The notes: a model not told the origin generated them from the letters alone. Shown: positions 33,056 to 42,174, counted from the first letter of the stretch. The stretch: DNA of 64,000 bases from Nannocystis punicea (GCF_026965555.1 NZ_CP114040.1:1364001-1428000); one strand, 5' to 3'. Made by a program: numbers and translations.

Positions 33056-34153
33056 TCAGATGAACTTGAACACCAGGCTGAACGAGGTGATCGTGTCGAG
33101 CTTCTTGATCCCGGGCAGCGGGGCGTTGTCGTAGCGCAGGGTGAAGCTGGTGGCGAACGCGAAGCGCTTGCCGAGGGCGGTGGTCAGGGCCACGTCCCAG
33201 TTGACCCACGACTTGGCGCGCGCCTTGCCGCCGTCGGTCTCGACCGGGTTCGAGCGGAACGGCGCGAACGCCTGGATGTACTCGATGCCGGTGGTGAAGG
33301 TGACGTACTCGGACAGCAGGTTGCTGTAGCCGAGGAAGATGCGGCCCGAGTGGGTGGCCACGCTCGGGCGGGCGGCGCAGGTCGGCATCGCCGAGGTCGT
33401 GTTCGGCACGTCGAGCACCAGGGTGGTGCCGGCGGGGCACTGCGAGTTGTCGGCGCCGCGGCGGACCCGCCGCTGGTCGTACAGGAAGTCGTAGCCGACC
33501 TCGGCCCACAGGCGGTGCTTGGGCTGGTTCACCATGTAGAACGCGAAGCCCGGGTCGACGCGCATGCGCATGTTGAGCCCGAGGAACGGGTCGAAGCGGG
33601 CGGTCAACATGGTGAAGAACGTGACCCGCGGGTGGAAGTACACGTCGTAGCGGACCCGGCCCTGGACGTTGCCGGCGGTCAGCTGCCCGGTGCGCGCGCC
33701 GTCGGGCTGGCGGATCGCGGCCTGCGCGTAGTTGCCGACCAACTGCGCCTGGAACTCGTGGATCTTGCGGCGGATCCGGAACCGGCCGCCGCCGGTCAGC
33801 GCCGCCGAGCGGGCGTTGCCGGAGGTGAACAGGCCGCCCGCCGAGATCTCCGCCTCGGTCGCGTCCATCGGCTCGCTGGTGCCGGTGGTCGCGAACTTGT
33901 TCTCGTCGAGGTTCGTGGCGCCCGTGCTGGCCGGGGCCTGGGCGCCGACGGTGCCGGCCGCCCGTGGCCCCGCGGCCGCGGCGGTGCCGGTGGGTGCGGG
34001 GGCCGGTGCGGGGGCAGGGGCCGGCTCGGCCTCCTCGGCGGGAGCCGGTTGGGCCGGCGGGGCGGGGGTGGGCGATTGAGCGGCGACGTCGCCCGCGGCT
34101 GCGAGCACGAGGGCGAACGCGACGAACGAGGGACAACGAGCGGGCGACGGCAT
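33056..34153 (-). CDS. outer-membrane beta-barrel protein, DUF481-like
   Basis: 365 residues from the ATG at 34153. The Sec signal peptide ends near AAAGDVAAQ, followed by ~60 residues of Pro/Ala/Glu linker. From residue ~100 alternating hydrophobic strands run to the end, which is the aromatic/hydrophobic FSLVFKFI expected for outer-membrane insertion by BAM. The segment AEISAGGLFTSGNARSAALT matches the start of the DUF481 (salt-induced outer-membrane protein, YdiY) barrel. Pore or structural function is unknown. It is the only barrel-type protein clearly visible in the window. Confidence 0.75.
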   Translation of the reverse strand: MPSPARCPSFVAFALVLAAAGDVAAQSPTPAPPAQPAPAEEAEPAPAPAPAPAPTGTAAAAGPRAAGTVGAQAPASTGATNLDENKFATTGTSEPMDATEAEISAGGLFTSGNARSAALTGGGRFRIRRKIHEFQAQLVGNYAQAAIRQPDGARTGQLTAGNVQGRVRYDVYFHPRVTFFTMLTARFDPFLGLNMRMRVDPGFAFYMVNQPKHRLWAEVGYDFLYDQRRVRRGADNSQCPAGTTLVLDVPNTTSAMPTCAARPSVATHSGRIFLGYSNLLSEYVTFTTGIEYIQAFAPFRSNPVETDGGKARAKSWVNWDVALTTALGKRFAFATSFTLRYDNAPLPGIKKLDTITSFSLVFKFI

Positions 34154-34247
34154 GGCGGAATCGGCGCGCTCGTTTGTGACACCGATTGCTCCGCCAGCCA
34201 ACTTCCCGCGCAGCCGCGGTGGGGTGTCCGGCAGTCCGGACGGCCGG

Positions 34248-34985
34248 TCAGGTGCGCCAGATCATGGCGGCATCGGCGGTTCCCCGAAGGGCCGCGATGG
34301 CGGCCGCGTAGTCGCGGCCGAATTGCGGGCTGCGCAGGACCCCGGTGCCGGACACGAAGGCGTCGGCCCCGTCGGCCGCGACGTCGGCGATGGTGTCGAC
34401 GGTGATGCCGCCGTCGACCTGGATCCGGGTGGGCAGGCCGGCGGCGGCGATCATGGCCCGCAGCTCGCGGATCTTCGGGCGCACGGCCGGGATGAACTGC
34501 TGGCCGCCGAAGCCGGGGTTGACGCTCATGACGAGCACGAGGTCGCACAGGTCGAGCACGTGGACCAGCACCGACACGGGGGTGTGCGGGTTGAGGCTGA
34601 CGCCGGCCAGCACCCGCCCGCCCGACTTGCGCGAGAGGTTGCGGATCTGCTGGAGATTGCGGTGCAGGTGGCGGCAGGCCTCGACGTGCACGGTGATGAT
34701 GTCGGCCCCGGCGTCGGCGAAGGCGCCGACGTAGCGCTCGGGCTCCTCGATCATCAAGTGACAGTCGAGCACCCGCGAGGTGTGCGGCCGCAACGCGTCG
34801 ACCACCAGCGGGCCGATCGTGATGTTGGGGACGAAGCGGCCGTCCATCACGTCGACGTGCATCCAGTCGGCGCCCGCCCGGTCGAGCGCGACGACCTCCT
34901 CACCCAGGCGGGCGAAGTCGGCGCTGAGCAGCGAGGGGGCGATCACCGGCGCGAGCCGTTCGGACGGGGCTGTATGTTGAGACAT
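34248..34985 (-). CDS. rpe: ribulose-phosphate 3-epimerase
   Basis: 245 residues, the full length for this (beta/alpha)8 enzyme, which interconverts D-ribulose 5-phosphate and D-xylulose 5-phosphate in the pentose phosphate pathway. The metal- and acid-base motifs are intact: the conserved Ser in APSLLSADFARLG, H-V-D-V-M-D-G-R-F-V-P-N, CHLMIEEPE, MSVNPGFGGQ, and the catalytic VDGGI. The ATG at 34985 falls inside a pair of overlapping dyads (34970-34999), so a protein bound there could affect initiation. It stands alone, divergent from the MFS gene. Confidence 0.97.
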   Translation of the reverse strand: MSQHTAPSERLAPVIAPSLLSADFARLGEEVVALDRAGADWMHVDVMDGRFVPNITIGPLVVDALRPHTSRVLDCHLMIEEPERYVGAFADAGADIITVHVEACRHLHRNLQQIRNLSRKSGGRVLAGVSLNPHTPVSVLVHVLDLCDLVLVMSVNPGFGGQQFIPAVRPKIRELRAMIAAAGLPTRIQVDGGITVDTIADVAADGADAFVSGTGVLRSPQFGRDYAAAIAALRGTADAAMIWRT

Positions 34986-34999
34986 GTCTCTCCGGGCAT
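34970..34999. repeat. overlapping dyad pair at the rpe start codon
   Basis: CTGTATGTTGAGACAT (34970-34985) and ATGTCTCTCCGGGCAT (34984-34999) overlap with the 14-bp offset. The rpe start codon is 34983-34985 on the minus strand. Confidence 0.75.
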
Positions 35000-35060
35000 G
35001 TGGCCGACCGGCCGCGCGGGAGTGGTAGCACAGTCGGGCGGGCGTGGGTAAACTGCCGGG

Positions 35061-36326
35061 GTGTGCGCGGACGCCAGGTCGCCTGAGCCCCGGCCCGGAT
35101 GGGGCGCGGTGGTCCGCGGCAACGTGCTCGCGGTCGGGGTAGTCAGCCTGCTCACGGACCTGTCGAGCGAGATGATCAATCCGCTGCTGCCGGTGTTCGT
35201 CGCCGGGCTCGTGCCCGCGTCGACGGCGGCGGTCACGCTCGGGCTGATGGAGGGCCTGGGCGAGGCGACCGCGAGCCTGCTCAAGCTGGTGTCGGGCCGC
35301 ATGAGCGATCGGCTGGGCAAGCGCAAGGCGCTGATCCTGGGCGGCTACGGGCTGTCGACGCTGGCGCGGCCGCTGTTCTCGCTGGCGACCGCGGGCGGCC
35401 ACGCGGTCGCGCTGAAGTTCGTCGACCGGGTCGGCAAGGGCGTCCGCACCAGCCCGCGCGACGCGCTGATCGCCGACGCGGTGCCGGCGGCGCGGCGCGG
35501 CCTGGCGTTCTCGTTCCACCGGGCGATGGACCACGCCGGCGCGGTGCTCGGGCCGCTGGTCGCGCTGGCGCTGCTGCACGTGCTGCTCGGCTACGGCTTC
35601 TGGCGCGGCGAGCGGGCGATCCCGGCGGCCGAGGAGATGGCGGCGCTGCGGGTGGTGTTCGCGGCGGCGCTGGTGCCGGGGCTGCTGGCGCTGGCGGTGA
35701 TCGTGTTCGCGGTGCGGGAGATCGTGCCGGCGGCGCCGCCGACGAGCGGGCCGGGTTCGCGCGGGGAGGGGCTGCCGCGCCGGTTCTACGGGTTCGTCGC
35801 CGCGGCGGCGCTGTTCGCCCTCGGCAACAGCAGCGACCTGTTCCTGCTGCTCTACGCGCACGAGCGGTTCGGCCACGGGCTCGTGCAGCTGATCGCGCTG
35901 TGGATCGCGCTGCACCTGGTGAAGATGGCGAGCTCCGTGCCCGGAGGCTTGCTCGCCGACCGGCTCGGCCGGCGCGCGGCGATCCTGATCGGCTGGAGCG
36001 TCTACGCGCTGGTCTACCTCGGCCTCGCCCGCGCCGACGCGGCCTGGCAACTGTGGGCGCTGCTGCTGGCCTACGGGCTCTACTTCGGCCTGACCGAAGG
36101 GGCAGCCAAGGCGCTGGTCGCCGACCTCACCCCGAGCGCGCAGCGGGGCACCGCGTTCGGCATCTACCACGGCGCCGTCGGCCTGGCCGCGCTGCCGGCG
36201 AGCCTGCTGTTCGGGGTGTTCTGGGCCGCGCTCGGGCCCCAGGCGGCGTTCTCGATCGGCGCCGGCCTGGCGCTGGCGGCCGCGCTGGTGCTGCTGACCG
36301 CCGCGCGCCCGGGACCGCCGGCATGA
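35061..36326 (+). CDS. major facilitator superfamily transporter
   Basis: 421 residues beginning at a GTG, with twelve predicted membrane helices in two halves. The loop 2-3 MFS signature is present as GRMSDRLGKRKALILGG, and the repeat in the second half is GGLLADRLGRRAAILIG. R-V-G-K-G-V-R-T-S-P-R-D-A-L-I matches the conserved loop of a subgroup of bacterial MFS proteins often annotated as drug or tetracycline-type exporters. The substrate is not predictable. Its stop overlaps the start of the DNA methylase (ATGA), so the two are translationally coupled, an odd pairing. A dyad variant CTGACCGAAGGGGCAG (36090-36105) lies inside it. Confidence 0.9.
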   Translation: MCADARSPEPRPGWGAVVRGNVLAVGVVSLLTDLSSEMINPLLPVFVAGLVPASTAAVTLGLMEGLGEATASLLKLVSGRMSDRLGKRKALILGGYGLSTLARPLFSLATAGGHAVALKFVDRVGKGVRTSPRDALIADAVPAARRGLAFSFHRAMDHAGAVLGPLVALALLHVLLGYGFWRGERAIPAAEEMAALRVVFAAALVPGLLALAVIVFAVREIVPAAPPTSGPGSRGEGLPRRFYGFVAAAALFALGNSSDLFLLLYAHERFGHGLVQLIALWIALHLVKMASSVPGGLLADRLGRRAAILIGWSVYALVYLGLARADAAWQLWALLLAYGLYFGLTEGAAKALVADLTPSAQRGTAFGIYHGAVGLAALPASLLFGVFWAALGPQAAFSIGAGLALAAALVLLTAARPGPPA

Positions 36327-37930
36327 ACGAGGCCGCGCGGGCGCACGAGCGCGGCCTCGACCCGGCCCGCCGCAAGATCGACGGGGTGTTCTACACGCCG
36401 GCGCCGCTGGTGGCCCGGCTGGTCGACGACGCGCTCGGGCGGGCGCTGGCGGCCGCGCCCGCCGCGGCGACGGTGCGGGTGGTCGATCCGTCGTGCGGCG
36501 CGGGGGCGTTCCTGGTCGCGGCCGCGCGGGCCTTGCTGGCCCGGGGCGAGCAGATGGCCCGAGAGACAGGTGCGGAGCTCGGCCCGGCCGAGCGGCTCCG
36601 GCTGCTGCGCGCGGCGATCTTCGGCGTCGACGTCGACCCGGCGGCGGTCGGGCTGGCGCGCGCGGCGGTGGCCGAGCTGGCAGGAGCTGTCCCCGAGGAC
36701 ATGTCCGAGAACATCAAGGTCGGCAACGCGGTGGTCGGCGAAGGCGCGCCGGCCGAGGCGGGGCCGCCGTTCGTGTGGGCGGACGAGTTCCCGCAGGCGG
36801 CCGGCGGCTTCGACGCGGTGCTCGGCAACCCGCCGTTCGTCGGCGCGGAGGCGATGACGCGCCACCACGCGGCGCTGCGCCGCTACTGCGCCGGCCGCTA
36901 CGAGGCGGCCCGCGGCAACTGGGACCTGTTCTGCGTGTTCATCGAGCTCGGCCTGCGGCTGTGCGCGCCGGGCGGCTACGTGGCGCTGGTGGTGCCCAAC
37001 AAGCTGGCGTCGGCCGACTACGCGGCGGCGGCCCGGCGGCTGCTGACGCGCGAGGCCCGGCTGGTGGCGCTGCACGACCTCAGCGGCGCGCCGCCGTTCG
37101 CCGCCGGGGTCTATCCGCTGGCGTTCGTGGCCCGCCGCGGCGCCGGCGAGGCCGCGCCGGTGACGATCCGCCGCGGGGACGAATGGTGTGAGATGTCCCT
37201 CGGGACAGGTGACGGCGACGGGCCGTGGCCGATCTCCGGGCGCGGCGACGCGGCCTGCGTCGCCCACATGCGCGCGGTCGGCCGGCCGCTCGGCGAGCTG
37301 GCCGACGTGTGGGGCGCGGCCACCGTCGGCGAGGCCTACGCGATCGCCGAGCTGATCGTCGAGGGCGACGCCGGCCTGCGCGTGGTCAACAGCGGGACGA
37401 TCGACCGCTGCGCCGAGCTGTGGGGCAAGACGCCGCTGCGCTACCTCGGGCGCAGCTTCCTCCGCCCGGTGATCGCGGCGCCCGAGCGGCTGCCGCCGCG
37501 CCGCCTGGCCCAGGCGCGCACGCCGAAGCTGATCGTGGCCGGGATGACGCGCTCGCTCGAGGCGATGATCGACGCCCGCGGCGAGGTCCTGGCCGGCAAG
37601 TCGACGACGATCTGCTGGTGGCCCGCCGACCTGCGCGTGCTGGCGGCGATCCTCCACAGCCGCGCGCTCGACGATTATTATCAACACGTGCACGGCGGCG
37701 ACCGCCTGGCCCGCGGCTACCTGCGGATCGGGCCCCGTCAGCTGCGCGGCCTGCCGGTGCCCGCGCCCGCGGACTGGGACCCGCAGACCGCCGCCGAGAT
37801 CGCGGCGCTCGTCGACCGCTGGTCCGCCGGCGACGCCTCGGTCGCGCCCGCCTCGACAAGCTGGTCGACGCGCTCTACGGGCTGGCCTGAGCCGGCCCGA
37901 GGTGATCGATCGAATCAGTCGAGAGAATGA
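36323..37930 (+). CDS. orphan N6-adenine DNA methyltransferase (Eco57I/TaqI type) with frameshifted C-terminus
   Basis: 535 residues. SAM-binding motif I is DPSCGAGAFLVAAA and the catalytic motif is LGNPPFVGAEAM (NPPF), which mark a class-gamma N6-adenine methylase. The N-terminal KIDGVFYTP entry motif and the C-terminal target-recognition half (SGTIDRCAELWGKTPLRYLG, then a conserved GKSTTICWWP) are as in TaqI/Eco57I-type enzymes. No nuclease gene is adjacent. At ~37845-37855 the frame appears shifted: the next frame reads LDKLVDALYGLA and stops at 37890, the usual ending of this family, whereas the open frame runs to 37930 through an unrelated Ser/Arg-rich tail. Three dyads lie within the gene. 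It is coupled to the MFS gene upstream. Confidence 0.88.
   Translation: MNEAARAHERGLDPARRKIDGVFYTPAPLVARLVDDALGRALAAAPAAATVRVVDPSCGAGAFLVAAARALLARGEQMARETGAELGPAERLRLLRAAIFGVDVDPAAVGLARAAVAELAGAVPEDMSENIKVGNAVVGEGAPAEAGPPFVWADEFPQAAGGFDAVLGNPPFVGAEAMTRHHAALRRYCAGRYEAARGNWDLFCVFIELGLRLCAPGGYVALVVPNKLASADYAAAARRLLTREARLVALHDLSGAPPFAAGVYPLAFVARRGAGEAAPVTIRRGDEWCEMSLGTGDGDGPWPISGRGDAACVAHMRAVGRPLGELADVWGAATVGEAYAIAELIVEGDAGLRVVNSGTIDRCAELWGKTPLRYLGRSFLRPVIAAPERLPPRRLAQARTPKLIVAGMTRSLEAMIDARGEVLAGKSTTICWWPADLRVLAAILHSRALDDYYQHVHGGDRLARGYLRIGPRQLRGLPVPAPADWDPQTAAEIAALVDRWSAGDASVAPASTSWSTRSTGWPEPARGDRSNQSRE
36554..37208. repeat. three dyads inside the DNA methylase gene
   Basis: ATGGCCCGAGAGACAG (36554-36569) encodes M-A-R-E-T. 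CTGTCCCCGAGGACAT (36687-36702) encodes V-P-E-D-M. ATGTCCCTCGGGACAG (37193-37208) encodes M-S-L-G-T. Two reading phases are used. Confidence 0.8.
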
Positions 37931-37966
37931 AAGGACATGTCGTAAAAAACATGTCGATACGGGCAC
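37923..37966. repeat. triple dyad array between convergent genes
   Basis: GAGAATGAAAGGACAT (37923-37938, left arm degenerate), ATGTCGTAAAAAACAT (37937-37952) and ATGTCGATACGGGCAC (37951-37966) overlap with 14-bp period. They lie between the methylase stop and the GST stop. Confidence 0.75.
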
Positions 37967-38016
37967 CCGAAGGGGACGCAGCGGTCGCGGCCGACCGCTG
38001 CGGGCCCGGGCGCGGC

Positions 38017-38688
38017 TCACACGAGGATGTTCTTGCGGATCTCGTCCACAGTCTTGTCGCTCGGCTGCGGCTCCGCGGGCGGGACGCTGCGGCCGCGTTG
38101 CACGGCGGGGCGCTCGCCGATGTCGCGGAGCCAGCGCTGGAGGTTGTCGAGGCCGTCGAGGGCGACGCCGGCCCAGTCGTGGCCGCGGACCCACGGCCAG
38201 GTCGCCATGTCGGCGATCGAGTAGTCGCCGGCGACGTACTCGACCTCGGCGAGCTGCCTGTCGAGCACCTCGAACAGGCGCCGGACCTCGCGCTGGTAGC
38301 GGCCGATGGCGTAGGGGATCTTCTCGGGCGCGTAGCGGAAGAACACGTTGGCCTGGCCCATCATCGGGCCGACGCCGCCCATCTGGAACATGAGCCACTG
38401 GATCACGCGGCTGCGGGCGCGCACCTCGGTGGGCAGGAACTGACCTGTCTTCTCGGCCAGGTAGATGAGGATCGCCCCCGACTCGAACACCGCGAAGTCG
38501 CCGGCGTCGCGGTCGACGATCGCGGGGATCCGGCCGTTGGGGTTGAGGGCGAGGAACTCCGGCTGCTTCTGGTCGCCGCGGGTGAGCGAGAGCGCGTGCA
38601 CCTCGTAGGGGAGGCCCATCTCCTCGAGCGCGATCGAGACCTTGTGCCCGTTGGGCGTGGCTGCGGTGTAGAGGTCGATCATCGCCAT
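38017..38688 (-). CDS. glutathione S-transferase family protein (YfcG/YghU-like)
   Basis: 223 residues with the two-domain GST layout. The thioredoxin-like N-terminus ([21 protein letters not shown]) has the TPNGxK loop characteristic of the YfcG/Ure2p-like nu class. Then come [12 protein letters not shown] and [13 protein letters not shown], the glutathione gamma-Glu site, and a helical C-domain ([16 protein letters not shown]). Nu-class enzymes reduce disulfides with glutathione rather than conjugating xenobiotics. Start candidates are 38688 and 38682. It stands alone with a triple dyad array on each side. Confidence 0.93.
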   Translation of the reverse strand: MAMIDLYTAATPNGHKVSIALEEMGLPYEVHALSLTRGDQKQPEFLALNPNGRIPAIVDRDAGDFAVFESGAILIYLAEKTGQFLPTEVRARSRVIQWLMFQMGGVGPMMGQANVFFRYAPEKIPYAIGRYQREVRRLFEVLDRQLAEVEYVAGDYSIADMATWPWVRGHDWAGVALDGLDNLQRWLRDIGERPAVQRGRSVPPAEPQPSDKTVDEIRKNILV

Positions 38689-38882
38689 GCTGTAGCAGAT
38701 GCGGCCGGGCCGTTCGAGGCGGCCGGCAGCGACGCCCGTGCGCCTTCACCGATCCAGCCGCGGGGCGTTCGTCACGTGCGACGTCGCGGCCGGGACAGGA
38801 ACGACGGCGCCGCGCGCGATCGGGTCGCCACCGATGCGGCGAGGTCGGAGCGAAGCGCACGGGCGGCGGGTGAGAGCCGGCT

Positions 38883-38926
38883 ATGTTTTAAGGGACATGA
38901 CCGATCGGGCATGTCCAAAGGGGCAG
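38883..38926. repeat. triple dyad array downstream of the esterase gene
   Basis: ATGTTTTAAGGGACAT (38883-38898), ATGACCGATCGGGCAT (38897-38912) and ATGTCCAAAGGGGCAG (38911-38926) overlap by two bases each. The array ends 6 bp from the stop of the minus-strand esterase gene (38932). Confidence 0.85.
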
Positions 38927-38931
38927 CGCCA

Positions 38932-40221
38932 TCACGGCCCGACGTGGCCGGCCTTGCCGACCAGCAGGTCGCTGAACCAGTCGACGAAGCGGACGCCGTG
39001 GACCCAGGTGGAGGAGAACCGGGTGTCCGTGGTCCACACGTGGTCGCCGCTGTCGCCGACGAAGTAGGTGCTCCACACGCCGGCGGGCTTGTTGACGTAG
39101 TTGTCGCGCAGGTCGACGAGGCCGGCCTCGAAGTCGCCGGCGGGGACGTTGATGGTCTTCGGCATGCACTCGTCCTCGCCGTAGCCGAAGAAGAAGCGGA
39201 TCGTCAGGTCTTGCGTGGAGGAGACCAGGCCGAGGTGCTGCTTCGGGTGCTTCTCGCCGAGGTAGCGGGCGAGGTTGGCGAGGCCGCCGCCCGCGCTCGG
39301 GAAGCAGTCGTCGCAGCCCTCCGGCAGGGCGTCCTCGAGGCCCCACAGATCGCTCCACTGCTGCTGCAGGCACGAGGCGAGGACGTTGTTGGGCAGCGGC
39401 GGGCCGGAGTCGTCGAGCAGGGTGACGCGCGCGTCCGGGAAGGCGCGGGCGATCCGGTCGTAGTGGATGCCGGCGCCGAAACCCCCCGCGCTCGCGCCGG
39501 TGACGAGCACGTTGGGCGCCGCCTTGAAGGTCGGGACGATGCGGTCGAGGAAGGCCGTCATGTTGCGGTAGCCGACGAACTGCTGCAGACCGTCGACGCC
39601 GGGGATCTCGACGTCGGTGCGGCTGCCGGCGTGGACGTCACCGGTGCAGTACGGGACGTGGACGAAGTTCCAGTCGTGGACCGGGTTGTCGGTCCACGTG
39701 TCGTCGAAGATGCCGTCGCCGTCCCAGTTGAACCACCAAGTGTCCTCGTAGTTCGCGGCGTTGTTGGCGCAGGTCAGGGCATTGAAGCAGGCGCCGCCGC
39801 CCTCGAAGAAGATGACGAGGCCGGGGCCCTTGCCGTAGCGCAGCCAGATGCCCGCGCGGCTGCCGTCGCGGCACTGCGAGTCGGGGAAGGGGATCCAGTT
39901 CCAGCGGCCGTAGTCGTCCCACGGCAGCTTCTCACCGTCCCAGACCTCGGGCTCGGGCTGGACGTCCTCGCCGCTCGTGGTGTCGCCGGTGGTCGAGTCC
40001 GTGGTGGTCGGCTCGCTCGCGCCGGGGTCCGTGGTCTCACCGGTGGTACCGGTCGTCGTCCCGGTGGTCGTGTCGTCGGGGCTGGTGTCTTCGGGGTCGG
40101 TGTCGCCGGTGCTGGTGGACATCGGCGAGCCCTCGCTGCCGGCGACGGAATCGCCACAGGCGGGAGCCAGCATCCACATTGTCAACGACGAGGTGAGGAG
40201 GATACGCGACGGGTTGGCCAT
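38932..40221 (-). CDS. pectin-acetylesterase/Notum-like lipoprotein hydrolase
   Basis: 429 residues. The signal peptide ends in LAPAC; about 60 residues of Ser/Thr/Asp/Gly linker follow (TSTGDTDPEDTSPDDTTTG). The remaining ~330 residues are an alpha/beta hydrolase of the pectinacetylesterase/NOTUM family. The opening W-I-x-F-P-D-S-x-C-R-D-G precedes GLVIFFEGGGACFN, the oxyanion-type loop, then YCTGDVHAGS, the nucleophile elbow TGASAGGFGA and the late His in GDSGDHVWTT. Paired cysteines match the family. It probably removes acyl groups from surface polysaccharide or lipid substrates outside the cell; the true substrate is unknown. Confidence 0.88.
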   Translation of the reverse strand: MANPSRILLTSSLTMWMLAPACGDSVAGSEGSPMSTSTGDTDPEDTSPDDTTTGTTTGTTGETTDPGASEPTTTDSTTGDTTSGEDVQPEPEVWDGEKLPWDDYGRWNWIPFPDSQCRDGSRAGIWLRYGKGPGLVIFFEGGGACFNALTCANNAANYEDTWWFNWDGDGIFDDTWTDNPVHDWNFVHVPYCTGDVHAGSRTDVEIPGVDGLQQFVGYRNMTAFLDRIVPTFKAAPNVLVTGASAGGFGAGIHYDRIARAFPDARVTLLDDSGPPLPNNVLASCLQQQWSDLWGLEDALPEGCDDCFPSAGGGLANLARYLGEKHPKQHLGLVSSTQDLTIRFFFGYGEDECMPKTINVPAGDFEAGLVDLRDNYVNKPAGVWSTYFVGDSGDHVWTTDTRFSSTWVHGVRFVDWFSDLLVGKAGHVGP

Positions 40222-40689
40222 ATCGGTATTCGGGTGGCCGGGCGCGAGGGCCCAGCGCTGCAAACAGAGGCGCCGGAATAGTTCGAGCCAGAAGACGAGA
40301 TAGCAGAGCGAGCCCCGGGTTGCGAGGCGGACGTCCGGGCCAGGCGCGTGCGTGGGCGCGCAGGCGCGAGGCGTGCGGAGGAGGAATGACGAGGCGCACG
40401 CCGAGGTTGGGAGGGCGCCGGCGGCCGCGAGCGGGGGATGTCCCAAGAGACATGTAGCCGGCCGCGCCCGAGTCACGGGCTCGCCGGAGGTCGCGGGCGC
40501 GGGCGCGCGAGGACGTCGTGAACGCTGCGTGCTCACTGCTGCTGCGGGGCCCCCGTGAGGGACAGTGCCCGCCGCGGGGCAAACAATTGTCGGCCCTGGC
40601 GCCAGCGAGGGCGCGGGCGAGGAACGGTGTGCGTCAGCGGGTGATGGCCCCGTCGGCGCACCCGGACGCACCCATGCGCCTCGCGCGGC
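40222..40689. other. intergenic region with one clear dyad
   Basis: No gene was recognised in these 468 bp. The dyad ATGTCCCAAGAGACAT lies at 40438-40453. The esterase promoter should lie at the left end. The right end holds a degenerate hairpin-like stretch (GTGAGGGACAG, 40555-40565) before the stop of the next minus-strand gene. Confidence 0.5.
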
Positions 40690-41574
40690 TCACGCGTCGG
40701 GGAAGCACGAGAAGCCGACGTAGAACCGCCCGGTCGCCGGTACGAAGTACATCTCGTCCTCGCCGTAGTAGTGACGGGTGCGCTTGCACTCGGGCTCGAG
40801 GTCGCGGGGGATCTCGAGCTCGCGGGCGATCTTCCGGGCGGCGACATCGAAGGTGGCCACTGTCTTCTTGCGCGGTCCGGACAGGTACAGGGCCAGGTTC
40901 GGGCCGGCCGGCAGGACCTCGAGGGGCGTCTTGTCGCCCAGGTCGAGCTTCACGAAGGATTTCGTCGACGGATCGATCTGCAAGAGGGCCGTGTCCTTGA
41001 CGAGACCCGCTCCGTAGAGCTTGTCGCCGAGGACCACGAAGTCGCCCTGGAAGCCGCGCACGTCCGCCAGCGCGAACGACTCGGGCACGAGCGGATGAGG
41101 CTTCCTGAGGATGAACGTCGCTCCCGCGTCCGACCTGGGGACGTCGAAGCGCGCGAGCAGCTCCGGAGGTCGCGGCATCTTCACGAACTCGACTGTGGTC
41201 GGGGTCTCCGTCTTGCCGTCGCGCACGAACCACGCGGTGCCGTCGCGGGTAAGCAAGGTGATCGGCGGGGCGCCGGCGACGTCGAGGATGTACACGCCGC
41301 AGAACGGGCCCGGCTCCTCGTCGGGGCAGTACACCCGTTTGGGCAGCTGGTAGCGGTCGGGGCCGGCGAGGAGGGTCGGAGCCGCGGGCTCGGGCTCCGG
41401 CGCGGGGACTGCCGGAGTCGTCGGCGCGGCGACGGGCGGGGTCACCGGCGCGGGCGTCGTCGTCGCGGGCGCGGCCGCAGGTGGTTCGGCGGCGGGCTTG
41501 CTGTCCGCGGGGGCCGGTGGCGGCTCCGAGGTGCAGGCGATCGCGAGCGAGGCGACGACGAGGAGGCTGCGCAT
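40690..41574 (-). CDS. lipoprotein with Pro/Ala linker, unknown domain
   Basis: 294 residues. The signal peptide ends in LAIAC, followed by ~55 residues of alternating Pro/Ala/Thr/Glu. The folded part (residues ~70-294) has repeated short beta motifs (FVVLGDKLYGAGLVK, LALYLSGPRKKTVATFD) resembling blades of a small beta-propeller, with four cysteines. No catalytic motif was recognised. Probably periplasmic or outer-membrane anchored. Confidence 0.75.
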   Translation of the reverse strand: MRSLLVVASLAIACTSEPPPAPADSKPAAEPPAAAPATTTPAPVTPPVAAPTTPAVPAPEPEPAAPTLLAGPDRYQLPKRVYCPDEEPGPFCGVYILDVAGAPPITLLTRDGTAWFVRDGKTETPTTVEFVKMPRPPELLARFDVPRSDAGATFILRKPHPLVPESFALADVRGFQGDFVVLGDKLYGAGLVKDTALLQIDPSTKSFVKLDLGDKTPLEVLPAGPNLALYLSGPRKKTVATFDVAARKIARELEIPRDLEPECKRTRHYYGEDEMYFVPATGRFYVGFSCFPDA

Positions 41575-41756
41575 GCTTCGCTCATACGAGACGAGTCCGC
41601 GATCGCACAAGCGAAAGCGACGACTGCCCCAGGCGGCGGGGCGATAGTGCCCCGCCGGGGCGAGGGGCACGGGGTGGTCGGCGCTTCGACGGCTCGCAGG
41701 AGCGCTTCTCCGCGGAGCGGCCGCGTCGAGCGAGCGTAAACGTGCGCGGCTCGCCC

Positions 41757-42047
41757 TCAGTCGCGCAGGCAGGACTCGTCGAGCGGGTCGGGCAGCACCC
41801 AGTCGTGGACGTTGTCGCTCTTCCGGTATCCCCACACGTAATTGCCGCCGACGCTGTCGGTGACGACGAATGACTGCTGCTTGTCGAGGTTGTCACGGGC
41901 GGGGCCATCGAGGTATTCGCGGATGGCCACGCGATCCTCGCAAGCGCCGTGTTCGCCGGTCGCGGATGCGTCCGCGCGCGCCGGAACCGAGGCCGCCAGC
42001 GGGCAGACGAGAGCGAGCCTCGGGATGAAGCGCGGTGCTCTCGGCAT
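41757..42047 (-). CDS. small secreted protein, 96 residues
   Basis: The N-terminus has a basic start and a hydrophobic core (LALVCPLAASVPARA), a plausible Sec signal with cleavage after ARA at about residue 25. The mature ~70 residues contain two cysteines (C36, C94), consistent with one disulfide, and the aromatic segment YVWGYRKSDNVHDWVLPDP. No family was recognised. It lies on the same strand as its neighbours but is spaced 182 bp from the next gene. The dyad CTGTCTTTCGAGACAT is upstream at 42088-42103. Confidence 0.6.
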   Translation of the reverse strand: MPRAPRFIPRLALVCPLAASVPARADASATGEHGACEDRVAIREYLDGPARDNLDKQQSFVVTDSVGGNYVWGYRKSDNVHDWVLPDPLDESCLRD

Positions 42048-42087
42048 TCGTCTCTGCTGTCGCTCGACGAGCCCATGGCGAGTCGAC

Positions 42088-42103
42088 CTGTCTTTCGAGA
42101 CAT
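42088..42103. repeat. dyad between the small secreted protein and the OYE gene
   Basis: CTGTCTTTCGAGACAT is a 16-bp dyad with TGTCT/AGACA arms. It lies 41 bp upstream of the ATG at 42047 and 72 bp past the stop of the gene ending at 42175. Confidence 0.8.
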
Positions 42104-42174
42104 GCGTGCACCGAGGTGAAGGGCGCGGCGCAGGGCTCGTCGGGGAGGGCCGGTCGGTCGCGGCCTCGCCGGGC

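Noticed and set aside
34228..34245. GTCCGGCAGTCCGGAC inverted repeat as another dyad
   Set aside because: Its arms and spacing do not fit the 16-bp family. It is a generic GC-rich hairpin downstream of rpe.
36323..37930. Complete restriction-modification system
   Set aside because: Only a methylase is present. Neighbours are an MFS transporter and a GST, with no nuclease or specificity subunit.
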